DNA of 64,000 nucleotides from Peromyscus leucopus. Lineage: Eukaryota; Chordata; Mammalia; Rodentia; Cricetidae. Below, in pieces: positions 45,481-57,790 of this stretch (position 1 is the first letter of the stretch; each line of letters begins with the position of its first letter). The translations under genes were made by a program, and so were the position numbers. The notes below the pieces were generated by a model. It had not been told where the DNA came from. It saw only the letters and a list, made by a program, of their open reading frames with translations, and ran no database searches. Where the stretch lies: contig NC_051075.1 in assembly GCF_004664715.2 (NCBI RefSeq), positions 32,260,504-32,324,503 of the forward strand, in the 5' to 3' direction.

Positions 45481-45680
45481 CTTGTTTTCAGGGAGTTGGC
45501 CTGACCTCTGGTGGGATGGAAGGCTCGCCCCAGAAGTGTGGACCAGGATGTGGTAATGAGGAGAGGAGGGGCAGTTGGAGTTATGCTGGGCTAGCATGGG
45601 TGAAGTCAGGAGCAGTCTTACCTGGGCTTCAGGATGTTGGCCTGACCTCTGGTAGAATGGAAGCTGATTTTGTGTTTTTA
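45481..45680. repeat. 141-bp spaced repeat, possible L1 5' UTR monomers
   Basis: GTTGGCCTGACCTCTGGTGG (45495) recurs as GTTGGCCTGACCTCTGGTAG (45636), each preceded by TTCAGG and followed by ATGGAAG. The spacing is 141 bp. It abuts the 5' end of L1 A. Rodent L1 5' UTRs are built of such repeats, so this could be a piece of 5' UTR joined to ORF2 by deletion, but that is inference. Confidence 0.55.
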
Positions 45681-45682
45681 AT

Positions 45683-45683
<1 letters not shown>

Positions 45684-45754
<71 letters not shown>
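45684..45754. repeat. (TG)n(GA)n compound microsatellite
   Basis: About 16 TG units followed by about 19 GA units. Part of a frame with alternating Val/Cys and Arg/Glu, not a gene. Confidence 0.96.
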
Positions 45755-45757
<3 letters not shown>

Positions 45758-45789
45758 GTATGTCTCTCTACATGTACTTTTCATGCTTT

Positions 45790-45995
45790 TTTAAAAATAT
45801 CTAGTTTGTTTGTTTTGTTTCATTTGTTTGCCTACTTGTTTTCTAAAGAGAAAAAGAAATAAGGCCTGGACTTGGATAAATGGAAAAGTGAGAAGGATCT
45901 TGAAGTAGTAGGGGAAGAGGAAACTGTGACCAGAATACACTGTATGGAAAAAGTTATTTTCAATTTAATAAAAGAAAAGAAAAGAAAAAAAGAAC
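45790..45995 (+). mobile_element. L1 3' terminus (Lx-like)
   Basis: GTTTGTTTGTTTTGTTTCAT, a G/A-rich block GAAGTAGTAGGGGAAGAGGA, GTGACCAGAATACACTGTAT and an AATAAAAGAAAAGAAAAG tail form the 3' end of a rodent L1, plus strand. Confidence 0.75.
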
Positions 45996-46205
45996 ATGCC
46001 AAACACATAAACATGAAAAAAATACGGCGTGTTCTAAGAATAACAATTCATGTTTAAAAAATATATGACATGCTCTCCAACACTTTATCCCTCTTCCTTC
46101 TTAGAACAAAAATAGGAGTTAAGAGAATTTCAACAAAATTATCAAAGTATAGTAACAGTAGGGTTTTCAGTGAGGAACTAGATGTAGATGCTTTGTTAAC
46201 ATTCC
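45996..46205. other. Unidentified DNA
   Basis: No feature was recognised. Confidence 0.5.
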
Positions 46206-46545
46206 ATCACTATGGCAAATACCAGCTGTTTTTATCTATCTCAGTTTTAGAGGTTCTAGTAAAAAAGTTCAGCTGTGTCCACTCCTTTGGACTTCTCACA
46301 GTAGTACCAGATGTCCACAACAGTGAGGCAGGTGGCAGAGAAAACTGCTCATGTCATGAGGCAAAAAAAACACAAAAACAGGAAATTCTTGAGTCCCACC
46401 ATCCTCATTGAGTGCACTCATACAAAAAGTTAAGACCTCTCACTAGGTACTTTTCTAAAAATTCTACCATTTAGTATCACTTTCACTGTGGACTAGGACA
46501 TTCATGCATGAACCTCTGGTGGATACTTTTCCAAACCATGACAGA
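46206..46545 (+). repeat. Probable old interspersed repeat
   Basis: Text such as CAGGTGGCAGAGAAAACTGC, GACCTCTCACTAGGTACTTT, GGACATTCATGCATGAACCT and CCAAACCATGACAG resembles a worn mammalian interspersed repeat. I cannot name the family. Confidence 0.4.
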
Positions 46546-46738
46546 TAATAAGAAAGTGACATCATGCTTTCTCACCTATAGGCTAAGTGAATCACTTGCC
46601 TCTGAGATGGGCTTGTGCTTACCAGTCCTCTCCAGGGATGAGTCCCTGATAGATTACCCAATCCCAACTGGTCACCAAATGGTCAGCCTTAAACACATAT
46701 GAGCAACACTAAGTGGACTCAATATATGTACACACACG

Positions 46739-46772
<34 letters not shown>

Positions 46773-46925
46773 TTATACATTTTTTTTTCTTCATTAAGAA
46801 AGGTCATTAATTTGAGAAGAGTATAGGGAAGAAGGAAGAAGTTGGAGTGGGAAGAGAGACAAGTGGAAACTATTTGAATATAGAACAAATGTATGAAATC
46901 CTCAAAACTCAATTTTTTTTAATTA
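46546..46925 (+). mobile_element. L1 3' UTR end with CA repeat
   Basis: CATATGAGCAACACTAAGTG, GACTCAATATATGTACACAC, (CA)n at 46741-46771, GGTCATTAATTTGAGAAGAG and a purine-rich end. Together these form the final part of an older L1 3' UTR. Confidence 0.72.
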
Positions 46926-47174
46926 AAGCCCTGGGATTTCTCTGCAGGAAAGCTGAGAATAGGAACCAAGAGGGAAGCCCTCTCAGATGGACTCCATGCA
47001 GACCTTCCAATAAAGCTTCCCCTGAAAGAGTAGTAGAAACTAAGCAAAATGCTGCTTCTTACATACACCAGAACTTCAGGACCAAAAAACTGGAGTATAG
47101 GGACATGTGTGTCTCTCAACCATAATCAGAGATTTCTTTTTGCAGTGAGCATTGGCTAGCACAAAGAGTCTTAA
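46926..47174 (+). mobile_element. L1 3' UTR, left part of an interrupted copy
   Basis: The sequence up to AAGAGTCTTAA (47174) continues, after the inserted LTR, at 47633 with a repeated 37-bp segment. The part near 47110-47174 (CAATGAGC-type, GCATTGGCTAGCACAAAGAG) is L1 3' UTR by its continuation. The left boundary is uncertain. Confidence 0.6.
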
Positions 47175-47632
47175 TGTAGATATAACCAACCATCTTATTA
47201 AAATAAGAAACACAGAACCAATGTAAAAGAGAAAGCCGAGAGGTCAGAGCTCAGAGCTAAAATCTTACCTCCTACAGTGCTCCTAGCTTCCCTGAAAGAG
47301 AGCTACTTCCTGTGTGTCTGTCTTTAAATAGTCTTTCTGTTCTGCCTTCTCATTGGTTGTAAACCCAAACACATGACTGCCTCATCACTGCCTGTAAGTA
47401 CCGCCCTCCAGGTCTTAAAGTCGTATGTCTCCAATGCTGGCTGTATCCCTGAACAAACAGAGATCTACCTAGCTCTTCTACCAAGTGCTGGGATTAAAGG
47501 CGAGCGCCGTCACCGCCGCCGCCGCCACCACCACCACGCTCTTGCTATGGCTCTAATAGCTCTGACCCCCGGGGAACTTTATTTATTAACATACAATTAA
47601 AATCACATTTCAGTACAAATAAAATACCACCA
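47175..47632 (-). mobile_element. Family 1 LTR flanked by 37-bp direct repeats
   Basis: TGTAGATATAACCAACCATC to AAATACCACCA on the plus strand (TG...CA). Minus-strand hallmarks are TGGTGGTATTTTATTTGTAC, TGTTAATAAATAAAG, a (GCC)n/(CCA)n run near 47510-47540 and a B1-like core. Direct repeats of 37 bp (36 matches) flank it at 47138-47174 and 47633-47669, far longer than the 4-6 bp usual for integrase. Confidence 0.78.
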
Positions 47633-48240
47633 TTTTGCAGTGAGCATTGGCTAGCACAAAGAGTCATAATAGATTGGAATTATGAGGACAGTAAGTGACT
47701 GTGAGCACTCAGACTCAAATGGAACATCTATATTAACCCCATCCTCAGCACCAAGCCAAAGGGAACATTGAGGGTACAGGGACGAAAAGAAGGCAAAAGC
47801 AGGATTTGGAGAAATGCTGTAAATGTTATCTTTTGGGTGTAACATGACTACTGTATTCAAAAAGTTACAGCAGCTGTGGCTACCTGCACAGAACCTGCCT
47901 AAGATCAAGTCAATCAAAATTCCATTATGGACAGGAGAGAAGTTCGTGAGATCCCACCTCTAAATGAGGAAGTGTTGGCAGTTAATGGCTAATGGGATAT
48001 AGATTCACTTTTCTTTGCGATGTGGTCACTGGTAGGATGCATGTTCCAATTGATGACCCCATACCTGTGAGCATACAGGCAACATTAATAGACTTGGTGG
48101 GCTATGATTTTTAAATTTAAAAAATGTTGGGAAGGGAGTGCATTTCAGTAGATTATGAAAGGAGTTGAGGAGTGTGAGGTGGATATGATCAAAACACATT
48201 GAATATAATTCTCAAAAAATAAATGAAACATATTTTTAAA
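47633..48240 (+). mobile_element. L1 3' UTR, right part
   Basis: GTGACTGTGAGCACTCAGAC, AATGGAACATCTATATTAAC, ACATGACTACTGTATTCAAA, AGCAGCTGTGGCTACCTGCA, TCAAAATTCCATTATGGACA, GGTGGATATGATCAAAACAC and TCTCAAAAAATAAATGAAAC follow the order of a rodent L1 3' UTR through to its A-rich end. Confidence 0.85.
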
Positions 48241-48244
48241 AAGA

Positions 48245-48738
48245 AGAAAACTACAGTACAATCTCTCCTGTGAACATAGATGCAAAAACTCTCAACAAAA
48301 TACCACCAAATCAAATTCAAGAACACATTAAGATCATATATCATTACCAAATGGATTTCAACCCAAAGATGCAAAGTTAGTTTAACCTACACAAGTTAAT
48401 AAAAACAACACACCGTATTAATAAACTTAAAAACAGAAATCACATAGTCATCTCAATGGATTAAGAATAAGCATTTGATGAACTTCAGAATGACTTCATG
48501 CTAAAACTCCTTAAGAAATTAAGGCTAGATTGAACCTACCTCAACACGATAGAGGTTACATAAAACAAACCTGTAGCCAACATTATACTCAACACTAAAA
48601 GACTGATACCATTTCCTCTAAAGTCAGGCATGAGACACTTTTGTTCAATATAGTGGTCAAAGTTTTAGCTAGAGTGACAATGCAAAAGGAAAAAATATAG
48701 AAGAACTAAATATTGGAAAGGAGAAACGTAACTGTCTT
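48245..48738 (+). pseudogene. L1 ORF2 fragment (RT), left of LTR insertion
   Basis: TCATTACCAAATGGATTTCA, ACACACCGTATTAATAAAC, CATAGTCATCTCAATGGATT, ATTATACTCAACACTAAAAG and CTCTAAAGTCAGGCATGAG encode a worn reverse transcriptase fingers/palm region on the plus strand. It ends GTCTT just before the catalytic box, where an LTR begins. Confidence 0.85.
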
Positions 48739-49118
48739 TGTGGCAGTTTGAATAAGAGTGGCCCCCATAGGCTCATATAGTTAAGGACTTAGTAATCAGG
48801 GAGTGGCAGTACTTGAGAAGGATTGGCAGGTGTGGCTTTGTATTAGAGTAGGTGTGGCCTTGTTGGAGGAATTGTGTCACTGGAGGTGGGCTTTGAGCTT
48901 CCAAAAGCTCGAGCCAAGCCCAGTGACTTTTCCTTCTTATACCCTACAATTCATATGTAAAATTTTCAGCTACTTCTCCAGCACTGTCTGTTTGCAGGTG
49001 ATGATAATGAATTAAACCTCTAAAACTGTAAGAAAGCTCCAATTAAATTATATCTTTTATTATAAGAGTTGCCATGGTCCTGGTGTTCCTTCACAGCAAT
49101 AGAACAGTAGCTAAGACA
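48739..49118 (+). mobile_element. Solo LTR, ERVL-MaLR type, with 5-bp target duplication
   Basis: TGTGGCAGTTTGAATAAGAG to ACAGTAGCTAAGACA, with GTCTT (48734-48738) and ATCTT (49119-49123) on the flanks, 4 of 5 matching. It contains GGTGTGGCCTTGTTGGAGGA, TTGTGTCACTGGAGGTGGGC, TTAAACCTCTAAAACTGTAA and CCAATTAAATTATATC, the MaLR layout. A 5-bp duplication fits ERVL integrase. Confidence 0.9.
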
Positions 49119-49690
49119 ATCTTTATTTGAAATTGACCTGATTCTATACTTAAAAGATCCCATGGACTCTATCAAAAAGATCCAGGATCTGATAAATACT
49201 TTCAGAAAGGGAGAAGGACACAAAAATGAACTTGCTAAGAAAGAAATCAGGAGAAATGTCACAGTCACAATAGCCTCAAAAAAAATAAAATACAGAATTT
49301 AGAAATAAATAAGACCAAGGAGGTGAAGATTTTTATAGAAAAAAAATGTTAAGACACTGGAAAAAAAAAGAAATTAAAGAAGATACTGGACCATAGAAGA
49401 TCTTCTATCTTCCTGGAATGATGGTATCAGTATTGTAAAAATGTCTATACTACCAGATGCAGCTTATAGATTCAAGACAATTCCCAACAAAATTTCAAAA
49501 CCATTCTTCACAGAAATAGGAAAAAAAAAATAAACTCTAAAGTACATATGTAAACACAATAACCAAACTAATTCTAAACAGAAAGAACAGAGCTAGAAGC
49601 ATTACATATCTGACCTCAAACTATATTGCAGAGCCATAGTGACAAAAAGGCAGCATGGTGTTAGTATAAAGACAGATGTGTAGGACCAAC
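49119..49690 (+). pseudogene. L1 ORF2 fragment (RT), right of LTR insertion
   Basis: Immediately after the LTR the sequence TTTGAAATTGACCTGATTCT occupies the place of the FADD codons, giving FEID. Then come KDPMDSIKKIQDLINTF and ISIVKMSILPDAAYRFKTIP (near 49150-49480) and the downstream CAGAGCCATAGTGACAAAAA. Several stops. Confidence 0.85.
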
Positions 49691-49726
49691 AAAGGGGTCA
49701 TGACCCACAGGTTGAGAACCAATGGT
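49687..49726 (+). mobile_element. URR1/hAT-like terminal fragment
   Basis: GGGGTCATGACCCACAGGTT followed by GAGAACCAATG matches the right end of URR1-type non-autonomous hAT elements. Only about 40 bp remain. See the fuller copy at 57791. Confidence 0.55.
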
Positions 49727-49824
49727 CTAGGGCTTCCTTAGCTCTTAGGAAGGTGTCAGTGTATGAATAGCTATTCAACCTGTAGTGCCTGTTGGGAGGT
49801 GACTGCTAGGGAATCTTACTTAAC
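49727..49824. other. Unidentified DNA
   Basis: Short spacer; nothing recognised. Confidence 0.5.
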
Positions 49825-49830
49825 AGCCCT

Positions 49831-50135
49831 TGTCAGGACCAGCCAACCTATCGAACAGCACATGAATAAGAGAGTGAGGATTAAGGAAAGACAGAGACAA
49901 AAAATAGAATCGGGAGGGCTCTCAGTGAATACTGCAGCAGCCCCAACTTTATTTCTCAAGGCCTTTTTATATACCACACAAGGGGGCAAAAGGACTTGCT
50001 TACCATGGTTTAAGGAACAGACAAGCATAAATACCTCTGTTATTCAACCTTGAGGAGCAAAAACAAGCTTGAACTCTCTGACCTTAAGTCAAGATGGAAT
50101 CAAGCCACAAGATGGAGTCACTGAGGGCTCCCACA
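49831..50135 (-). mobile_element. Solo LTR, class II (ERVK/IAP-like), with perfect 6-bp target duplication
   Basis: TGTCAGGACCAGCC to GAGGGCTCCCACA, bracketed by AGCCCT at 49825-49830 and 50136-50141. On the minus strand a TATA box (TGTGGTATATAAAAAGGCC) is followed by AGAAATAAAGTTGGGGC, a polyadenylation hexamer close downstream as in a short R region. Only the LTR remains; no coding sequence. Confidence 0.92.
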
Positions 50136-50159
50136 AGCCCTGCCACTTTCAATTCTCCC

Positions 50160-50310
50160 ATTTTAATCTTGTTTCTCTGTGTAACAGCTCTGGCTGTCCT
50201 GGAACTCACTTTCGAGATCAGGCTGGCCTCGAACTCACAGAGATCCTCCTACCCCTGCCTCCTGAAGTGCTGGAATTAAAGGTGTATTCCACCATCGTCC
50301 AGCTCATTTT
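50160..50310 (-). repeat. B1 SINE
   Basis: The plus strand reads TTTCTCTGTGTAACAGCTCT, GGCTGTCCTGGAACTCACTT, AGGCTGGCCTCGAACTCACA and GTGCTGGAATTAAAGGTGTA. The copy is near-complete and well preserved. Confidence 0.95.
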
Positions 50311-50339
50311 AGTCAGTTTTAAACATAGGGCTGAATAGT

Positions 50340-50830
50340 TTTGAATTTATGTATGTCACTGTGCAACCATTACTGCTATCCATCTCTAAACTTGTTCATC
50401 TTGCAAAACTCAAACTCTGCTCCTATTCACATCACTCCCAATGTACTCCATCCTTCAATCCCTAGCAGCCATCATTCCAACTTTTGTCTTTATGAAATTA
50501 ACTTTCCTAGTTTCCTTGCACATTTGGAACTATGCTGCACTTTTATGTGTGACTGATTTATTTCACTTAGCGTAATGTTTTCAAGGTTCACCTGTATCGT
50601 ATTAGAAACTCTTTCCTCTTTAGGGTTTATTAATATTCCAGTGTATATAGCAACATTTGCTTATCCATTCTTTCATCGGTGGGTGCTTGAGATGCTTCCA
50701 CCTTGTTGTGATAATGAAGTGATGCCATTATGAGCAGGGTGCACAAAAATTTGAGACGATGCTTTCAATTCTTTGGGATATGTAAACAGAAGTAAAATTG
50801 ATGTGTATCAGATAAGACTTCCTATTAATA
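50340..50830 (-). mobile_element. Ancient L1M, ORF2 C-terminal region
   Basis: Antisense L1M text: GATTTATTTCACTTAGCGTA, TGTTTTCAAGGTTCACCTGT, TCCAGTGTATATAGCAACAT, CTTATCCATTCTTTCATCGG, TTTCAATTCTTTGGGATATG, CAGAAGTAAAATTGATG. This is an old mammalian L1 shared before rodents diverged. Confidence 0.8.
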
Positions 50831-51046
50831 CAGTGAAAAATGTTCTGGATTTCATAGTGATTAAAATAAAACTCAACTCTGAATATTCAAACCCCACTGA
50901 AACATTAACTTTTTAATCATGAGATTATGTTTCCCTTCTACGAGAAGGAAAAGAAGTTTGCATGAATTAATTGTTAAGATATAATACACAAAGACAGTTT
51001 ATCCATTAATTTAATAAGTAAAAATGAGTTTTTTTAAATGTATAGA
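50831..51046. other. Unidentified DNA
   Basis: No feature was recognised. Confidence 0.5.
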
Positions 51047-51493
51047 TGAATTTCTAAACAGTCTTATTAAATAAAAAACAGAGCCAAATATAAGGGTGAA
51101 AGCCAAAGAGATCAGGAAAATAGTGATAGCCACCAACTAACCTTACCTCACCACACCGCAGTAGCTTCTCCAAAGAGAATCAGCTTCTTCCTGTCTACCC
51201 TCCACCTTTATTGCCTTGCTGTTCCGACTTTTCATTGGGTCTTAGCCCAGCCACCACACACTTCCTCGTCACTGCCTGTCTGTACAGACCTCCAGGTCTC
51301 TATGGTTGGTACTGGAATTAAAGGCGTGTGTCACTACACTTGGCTGTGTCCTTGAATGTACAGAGACTCTGCCTGCCATGTGATTGGATTAAGGGCATGG
51401 TCTACCACCTCCTGACTTTTGTTTATGGCTGACTATGACCTCTGATCTCCAGGCAAACTTGATTTATTAACATACAAACAAAATACCACCACA
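51047..51493 (-). mobile_element. LTR of family 1
   Basis: TGAATTTCTAAACAGTCTTA to AAATACCACCACA on the plus strand. Its reverse complement matches 42433-42828 closely, including CCATAGAGACCTGGAGGTCT, CAGGCAGTGACGAGGAAGT and the GACTGTTTAGAAATTCA end. I saw no target duplication. Confidence 0.75.
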
Positions 51494-52989
51494 AAAAAAC
51501 GAAATAAAGAGAGAAGCTAAAATGGAAAGGGAAGAGCAGAGAAAGAAATATACAATTTAATAGGAAAAGAGAATGAATGTGGGCATGGACCAATATACAA
51601 ATTTGGGTTAAAGGTGAAACAACTCCAATCCTCCCAACCCTTGCCAGATCTTATGTCCCTCTTATATACAGCCATAGCCTAACCATATAAACCCTCTTTC
51701 TTGGCTCAAATTTCCTTGTTACATAAGCATGCGAATTTGAAGCAAAGTGTTCATGTTATGATCTCCAATTCACTTAACTTGTGAGGATCAAAGTAAATTA
51801 CTATCTATTAAGTAGAGCAGTTCCCTGGAAAGAAACCTGATTTAAGAGTCAGAAAACCTGGGTTCAGTTCAATTCATCTATTTTCCAATCTCATATGCTG
51901 TCAAGTTGAAGTCCTGGGTAGAATGCCTGTGGTTGAAAACTATGAATTTCTCATCATATTAGTAGTAATTGATTTAAAGATTTAATAAAATGCATCAAGA
52001 ATTCAAAATACCAAACCATGGTTCATGTCAAAATGTGCCAACTGGAAAATGTGATAAAATCAATAGCAGTTTAAAACTAAAATCTGCAGCTAGCTAAATA
52101 ATTTTCAATAAAGTCTCAGCACCTGGGCACAGGCAGCAAAGAATCAGAGGTCGCAAATTGCTGATCCTTAATAATACAAAACAAACAAACAAACAAAACC
52201 AGGAGCCACTTCTCCTTAACCATAGGGCATTTTTTTGTTCATTTTCCTTGAAATACAATAGATCCTTGATCTGTGTTGACACTGTCCTTAAGCCAAGAAA
52301 GGACTTTCCCAAGTCTCGCTGTTTACATCTTAAGCACACAAAGATAAGAAGGAAATGTGAGAGATGTTTAAAAAAAAAAATCCCTAAATATGTTCTAATT
52401 TCAGATCTTCATATTTTTGGTTCCATGCAGCTTATGTAGTTTTTTTATATACACAAAGATAAAAGTAAATAAAATTGAAAGTTCATCAGATATTCCACAT
52501 TCTACTTTCATATATTTCTCTTCTTACAGCACTTATTACTCATTACTCATTTCCACAGCAACTTGGTACAAAAGAGCTATCAAGACTTTGAAATTCAAAA
52601 AAATGCGCAGTGTCACCAAAGAGATCCTTATGCTCCCAGGGGCCATTAATTTATGATATGCACATTAGCTCCCAAGAATCCAAGGGAGAAATACTGAAGC
52701 ATCATTGTGGTCTGGGGCAGTTGGATACCTTAAGAAATAGGTCCTTAGAGTTAAGACTTAAATAAAAGGAAAGAATTAGCAGCTTCCAAACTGTATGAGC
52801 AGTGTGAAGTGAGGGAAAACTATACACAGTGTGTCTAGAAAAGACACCATGCACACGGTATATCCAGAAAAGACATCACGTGCACACCAGTGCATCCAGA
52901 ACTTGGCTGCTATACAATGTCGTCTCAGGAACAGTCTCACTGATCGGAGTTGAGCCCAGTTCAGTTCACCTGCTACCTTTGCCAACTCA
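51494..52989. other. About 1.5 kb of unidentified DNA
   Basis: No gene or repeat was recognised apart from (AAAC)n near 52178-52197. Frames of 65-93 codons have no recognised features. Confidence 0.5.
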
Positions 52990-53095
52990 TATGGCATCTG
53001 TCCTCACTGAGTCTCAGTTTCTTTGACCATGCCTGATTCAAAGAGTAATGGATGCCTTGCATAATAAGTTCTCAATAAATATTTAGTGGAGTTAT
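52990..53095 (+). repeat. MIR SINE remnant
   Basis: CTCACTGAGTCTCAGTTTCT and TAATAAGTTCTCAATAAATA match the 3' half of MIR, an ancient mammalian tRNA-derived SINE. Confidence 0.6.
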
Positions 53096-53447
53096 CTAAA
53101 AGGGGACGTTCAAGACTAGAGACACGGCTAAGTAGGAAACTGCAAAGAATCTATTAATCAAAACTTCCCTGGGATTTCTCAATAAAGACATCCTACATCT
53201 ATTTTATATTCAATTAATTCACAATGCAAATTAACCACTGTGAACCCAAGGCATCATATATGGCAATTAAATATATGGATTTCTGTAGATCAAAAAATGC
53301 ATTTACTGGGTCAGATTCTCTAGATCAGTCTGGAACATGAGAAATTTCTCATTTTTTAAAATGATTTTGATGTACAAGTAGGTCAGCTGTTGTGTTAGAC
53401 CATAGAGTCCAAGAAGTTGCTAAAAAAAAAAAATAATAAGATTAAAG
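53096..53447. other. Unidentified DNA
   Basis: No feature was recognised until the left target duplication of the SET retrocopy. Confidence 0.5.
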
Positions 53448-53465
53448 AAAATAAAATGTCTTTAG

Positions 53466-55122
<1,657 letters not shown>

Positions 55123-55140
55123 AAAATAAAATGTCCTTAG

Positions 55141-56220
55141 TCATAACTCACAACATTATATTTTGCAGATCTTAAGATTATTAATAACAGTTTTCCATCT
55201 TTTAGTTGCATCATAGGAAACGGCACTTGTACAGTCCATTAAAATAGCTCAATTCAAATTTCTCCAAATAACTTCTGACATGGCTTCCTCCCATCCCTTG
55301 TGCCTGTTCACCTAGTCTGTTCTGTGGAGTCGTGTTGTGTGCCTGGACTGATATAACTAAACTTGAGGCTATGCAGCACAACAAATCAACATTCATTTCT
55401 TCAGAGGCTGGAGATTTTTGGCCATGAGCTCCTTTCTGCATGATTTTCTTTGCATTCACTAGCCCTCCTACTCATACATATTTTTATCTTGGCTCAAACA
55501 GTACCCAGTAAGACCTCTTTGAGATCCAGTCTAGCTCTTTGTTGTTGCCCTTATAAAAATGTATACCCTTGCTTAGGAATCTCAGTTTGTGATTTCTTCT
55601 GGGTGATTATGTAATTAATGTCTGTCTCTTTTATAAGTAAAAAATTCCACTTACTCAATACAATTAGCTGCCTGATATCAGGGGCGATGTACATGTGTTG
55701 TCTCCTTTGATTTCCACAGTCTAAGATGGCACCTAGAACATTCTATTCATTAAGTATTTTCATGAATAAAGTAATACCTACATCCATTTCTACATAAAAC
55801 TGCCTTACTTACAACTGCTGAGAAAAAGTCAGGCAGTCATGTTTTGTACTGTAATCTCAGAATAATATCTACAATGGCTGATTAAGCCGTAATAGTAGTC
55901 GGTCACTTAAAACATGTTGCTCCAGAACAGTGGCTATTGAGCTTATGACTACACAGTGTGGTAATTTGTGCTGGACTGGTGGATTCTCTGGCAGATTTGG
56001 GTCAGGGCTGACTCATCTTGGTTTAGTCCATTCACACATTTGCAGTCACCTGCCAGGTGGCTAAGAGATGGCTAATCTAGAATGACTCATCAGGGACCTC
56101 TGATTGCTGATGTCAACCTCCAGAAGCCCCTCCCCAGCGTATGTCAGGTTTCTAAGAGTGATGAGGAAACTACCCAGAGCTTCTAGAGAACCCAGCACAT
56201 AGCAGCACCCTTCATTCCCG
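55141..56220. other. About 1.1 kb of unidentified DNA
   Basis: No gene or repeat was recognised. The sequence is not obviously L1- or SINE-derived. Confidence 0.5.
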
Positions 56221-56485
56221 TTTTATTCCACTGACCACAGACGAGCTTGAACTCACAGATTAAAAGAAACACACACCCTCTCACAAGAGCAAAGGGATGT
56301 AACATTGAAGTTATGTGGCTTGAGGGAGGGCAGGGAAATTGTTCTTTTTGTAAGCTGCCATACTGTCTATTGGATGGCCAATGACTGTGAAAGTGAAAAG
56401 AATACAAGGGAAATAAGAAAATAAGATCCCTGCTCTCTGGAATCTGAAAAATGCAGAAACATCAGAAGACTAACTGAACACTAAG
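56221..56485 (-). repeat. Copy 1 of a paired about 263-bp repeat
   Basis: Shares collinear blocks with 58109-58370: TTTTATTCCACTG, AAAAGAAACACAC, TCTCACAAGAGCA, TGTTCTTTTTG, AAGAATACAAGG, CTGAAAAATGCAGAAAC and GAACACTAA. The lengths differ by only 3 bp. On the minus strand the end reads CAGTGGAATAAAA, a polyadenylation-like hexamer, so I place it on minus. The family is not recognised. Confidence 0.75.
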
Positions 56486-57782
56486 ACTGCCGGGTAGTGA
56501 GGCTGCAATGGACCCCTTACTAACTAAACTTATGAACTAAAGCCCAAGAAGTTGGTAGAGCAGGAAAGATTCAGGCACCAGAGCATTGCAGAAAGCCATG
56601 GGACAGACCTGAGAGACAAGCAAAGAAAGCAAACTAGAGCTGTCTTTGTGTCTCTCTCCCATCACATGAATAGTCCAACAAAACATGCCAACTGTATTCA
56701 GTGTGATTTCTTTGCAACTCAGTCTAACCAGATGACTCTAGGAAAGTGCACTGCAATCTTTTTCTTTCTATATAGAACAATTCCGTATAGCCATCTCTAC
56801 TTACGCCAAGGGGGAGGGGGTGGTAGAAATCCTCTGTGGATACATGAATAAAGTTCATAAATAAGAGAAGCCAGAGTTATTTTTAGCACAAGCTTTGCAG
56901 GAAAGTGGTAAATCGGTGGATGCAAGTAATAACATAAGGGAAATTTTCATAGGAAAAATTTTCAATTTCTATTCTGGAAAGGGTCAGTGTTCAGAGGTGG
57001 ACGGTGGACATCTAGAAGGACCCCTTTAGATCCATCTTGCAGTTCTCTAGTGCTTTCCATATGAGAATCGCTGACACAGAGAAATGTGGACGTCATTGCA
57101 AGATGTAAACATTGTGATCTGCATGAAAAAATCATAATATGAGCTAAATATTACCCATTTGGATTTGAACCCAAGTCACAGTCCACTAAGTCCTGACTAC
57201 TTTTTGTCCTGGCCAAAGCTATAATGCATTTCAACTCTCTTGTTAGAGAGTGATGCTAGGGATTGACAAGATAATAGGATGGAGAAAGTTTTCAGATCTC
57301 ATTTACAGCAGATCGGAGAAGGGTCAGTTTCCTGGGTAATGAAGCATTGTCTGGTTGCCCCTAAATCACTCCACAGTCGGCTCAGCCTCTGGAGGCTTAG
57401 AGAGCATCTGCATTCTCACCGCCCTGCATGGTATTATCCTAAGACCTCAAAAAAGAAAACTGAAAAGAAACGATGTGGGAATTGGGAGACAGAAACACCC
57501 AGTCTCAGGTGTCAGGGTTTAAAAAAAAATCTACAACTTGTGAAGAGAAAGGGGAGAAAGGGTCTTGCAATTCACAAAACAGCTTTTAATTTATATTCAA
57601 CACTTGATCATTTTGTCAAGTTTATACTTTCTCAAACTAATATACCTTGAGAGCTCCCACTGACACTTGTTCCTGGCAAAACACAGAAAAAAAAAATAAA
57701 GATAGGCCACCTGTGCCCCACACCCTTTCTGTATTCTCCTGGCTCTGTTCTCCAGTGTATAAGGGTTTTTCCTTCATCCTTA
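56486..57782. other. About 1.3 kb of unidentified DNA
   Basis: The plus-strand frame 57279-57650 is 123 codons, basic (Lys/Arg-rich in the second half), with no domain I recognise and no Kozak or splice context that persuades me. The rest holds nothing recognised. Confidence 0.4.
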
Positions 57783-57790
57783 CCTTAGGG

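Noticed and set aside
45435..45794. 119-codon plus frame
   Set aside because: It crosses the end of L1 A, the 141-bp repeat and a TG/GA microsatellite. The (VC)n and (RE)n runs show it is not a gene.
57279..57650. 123-codon basic protein
   Set aside because: No recognised domain, no splice context or promoter, not supported by neighbours. Kept only as a note in the unidentified interval.
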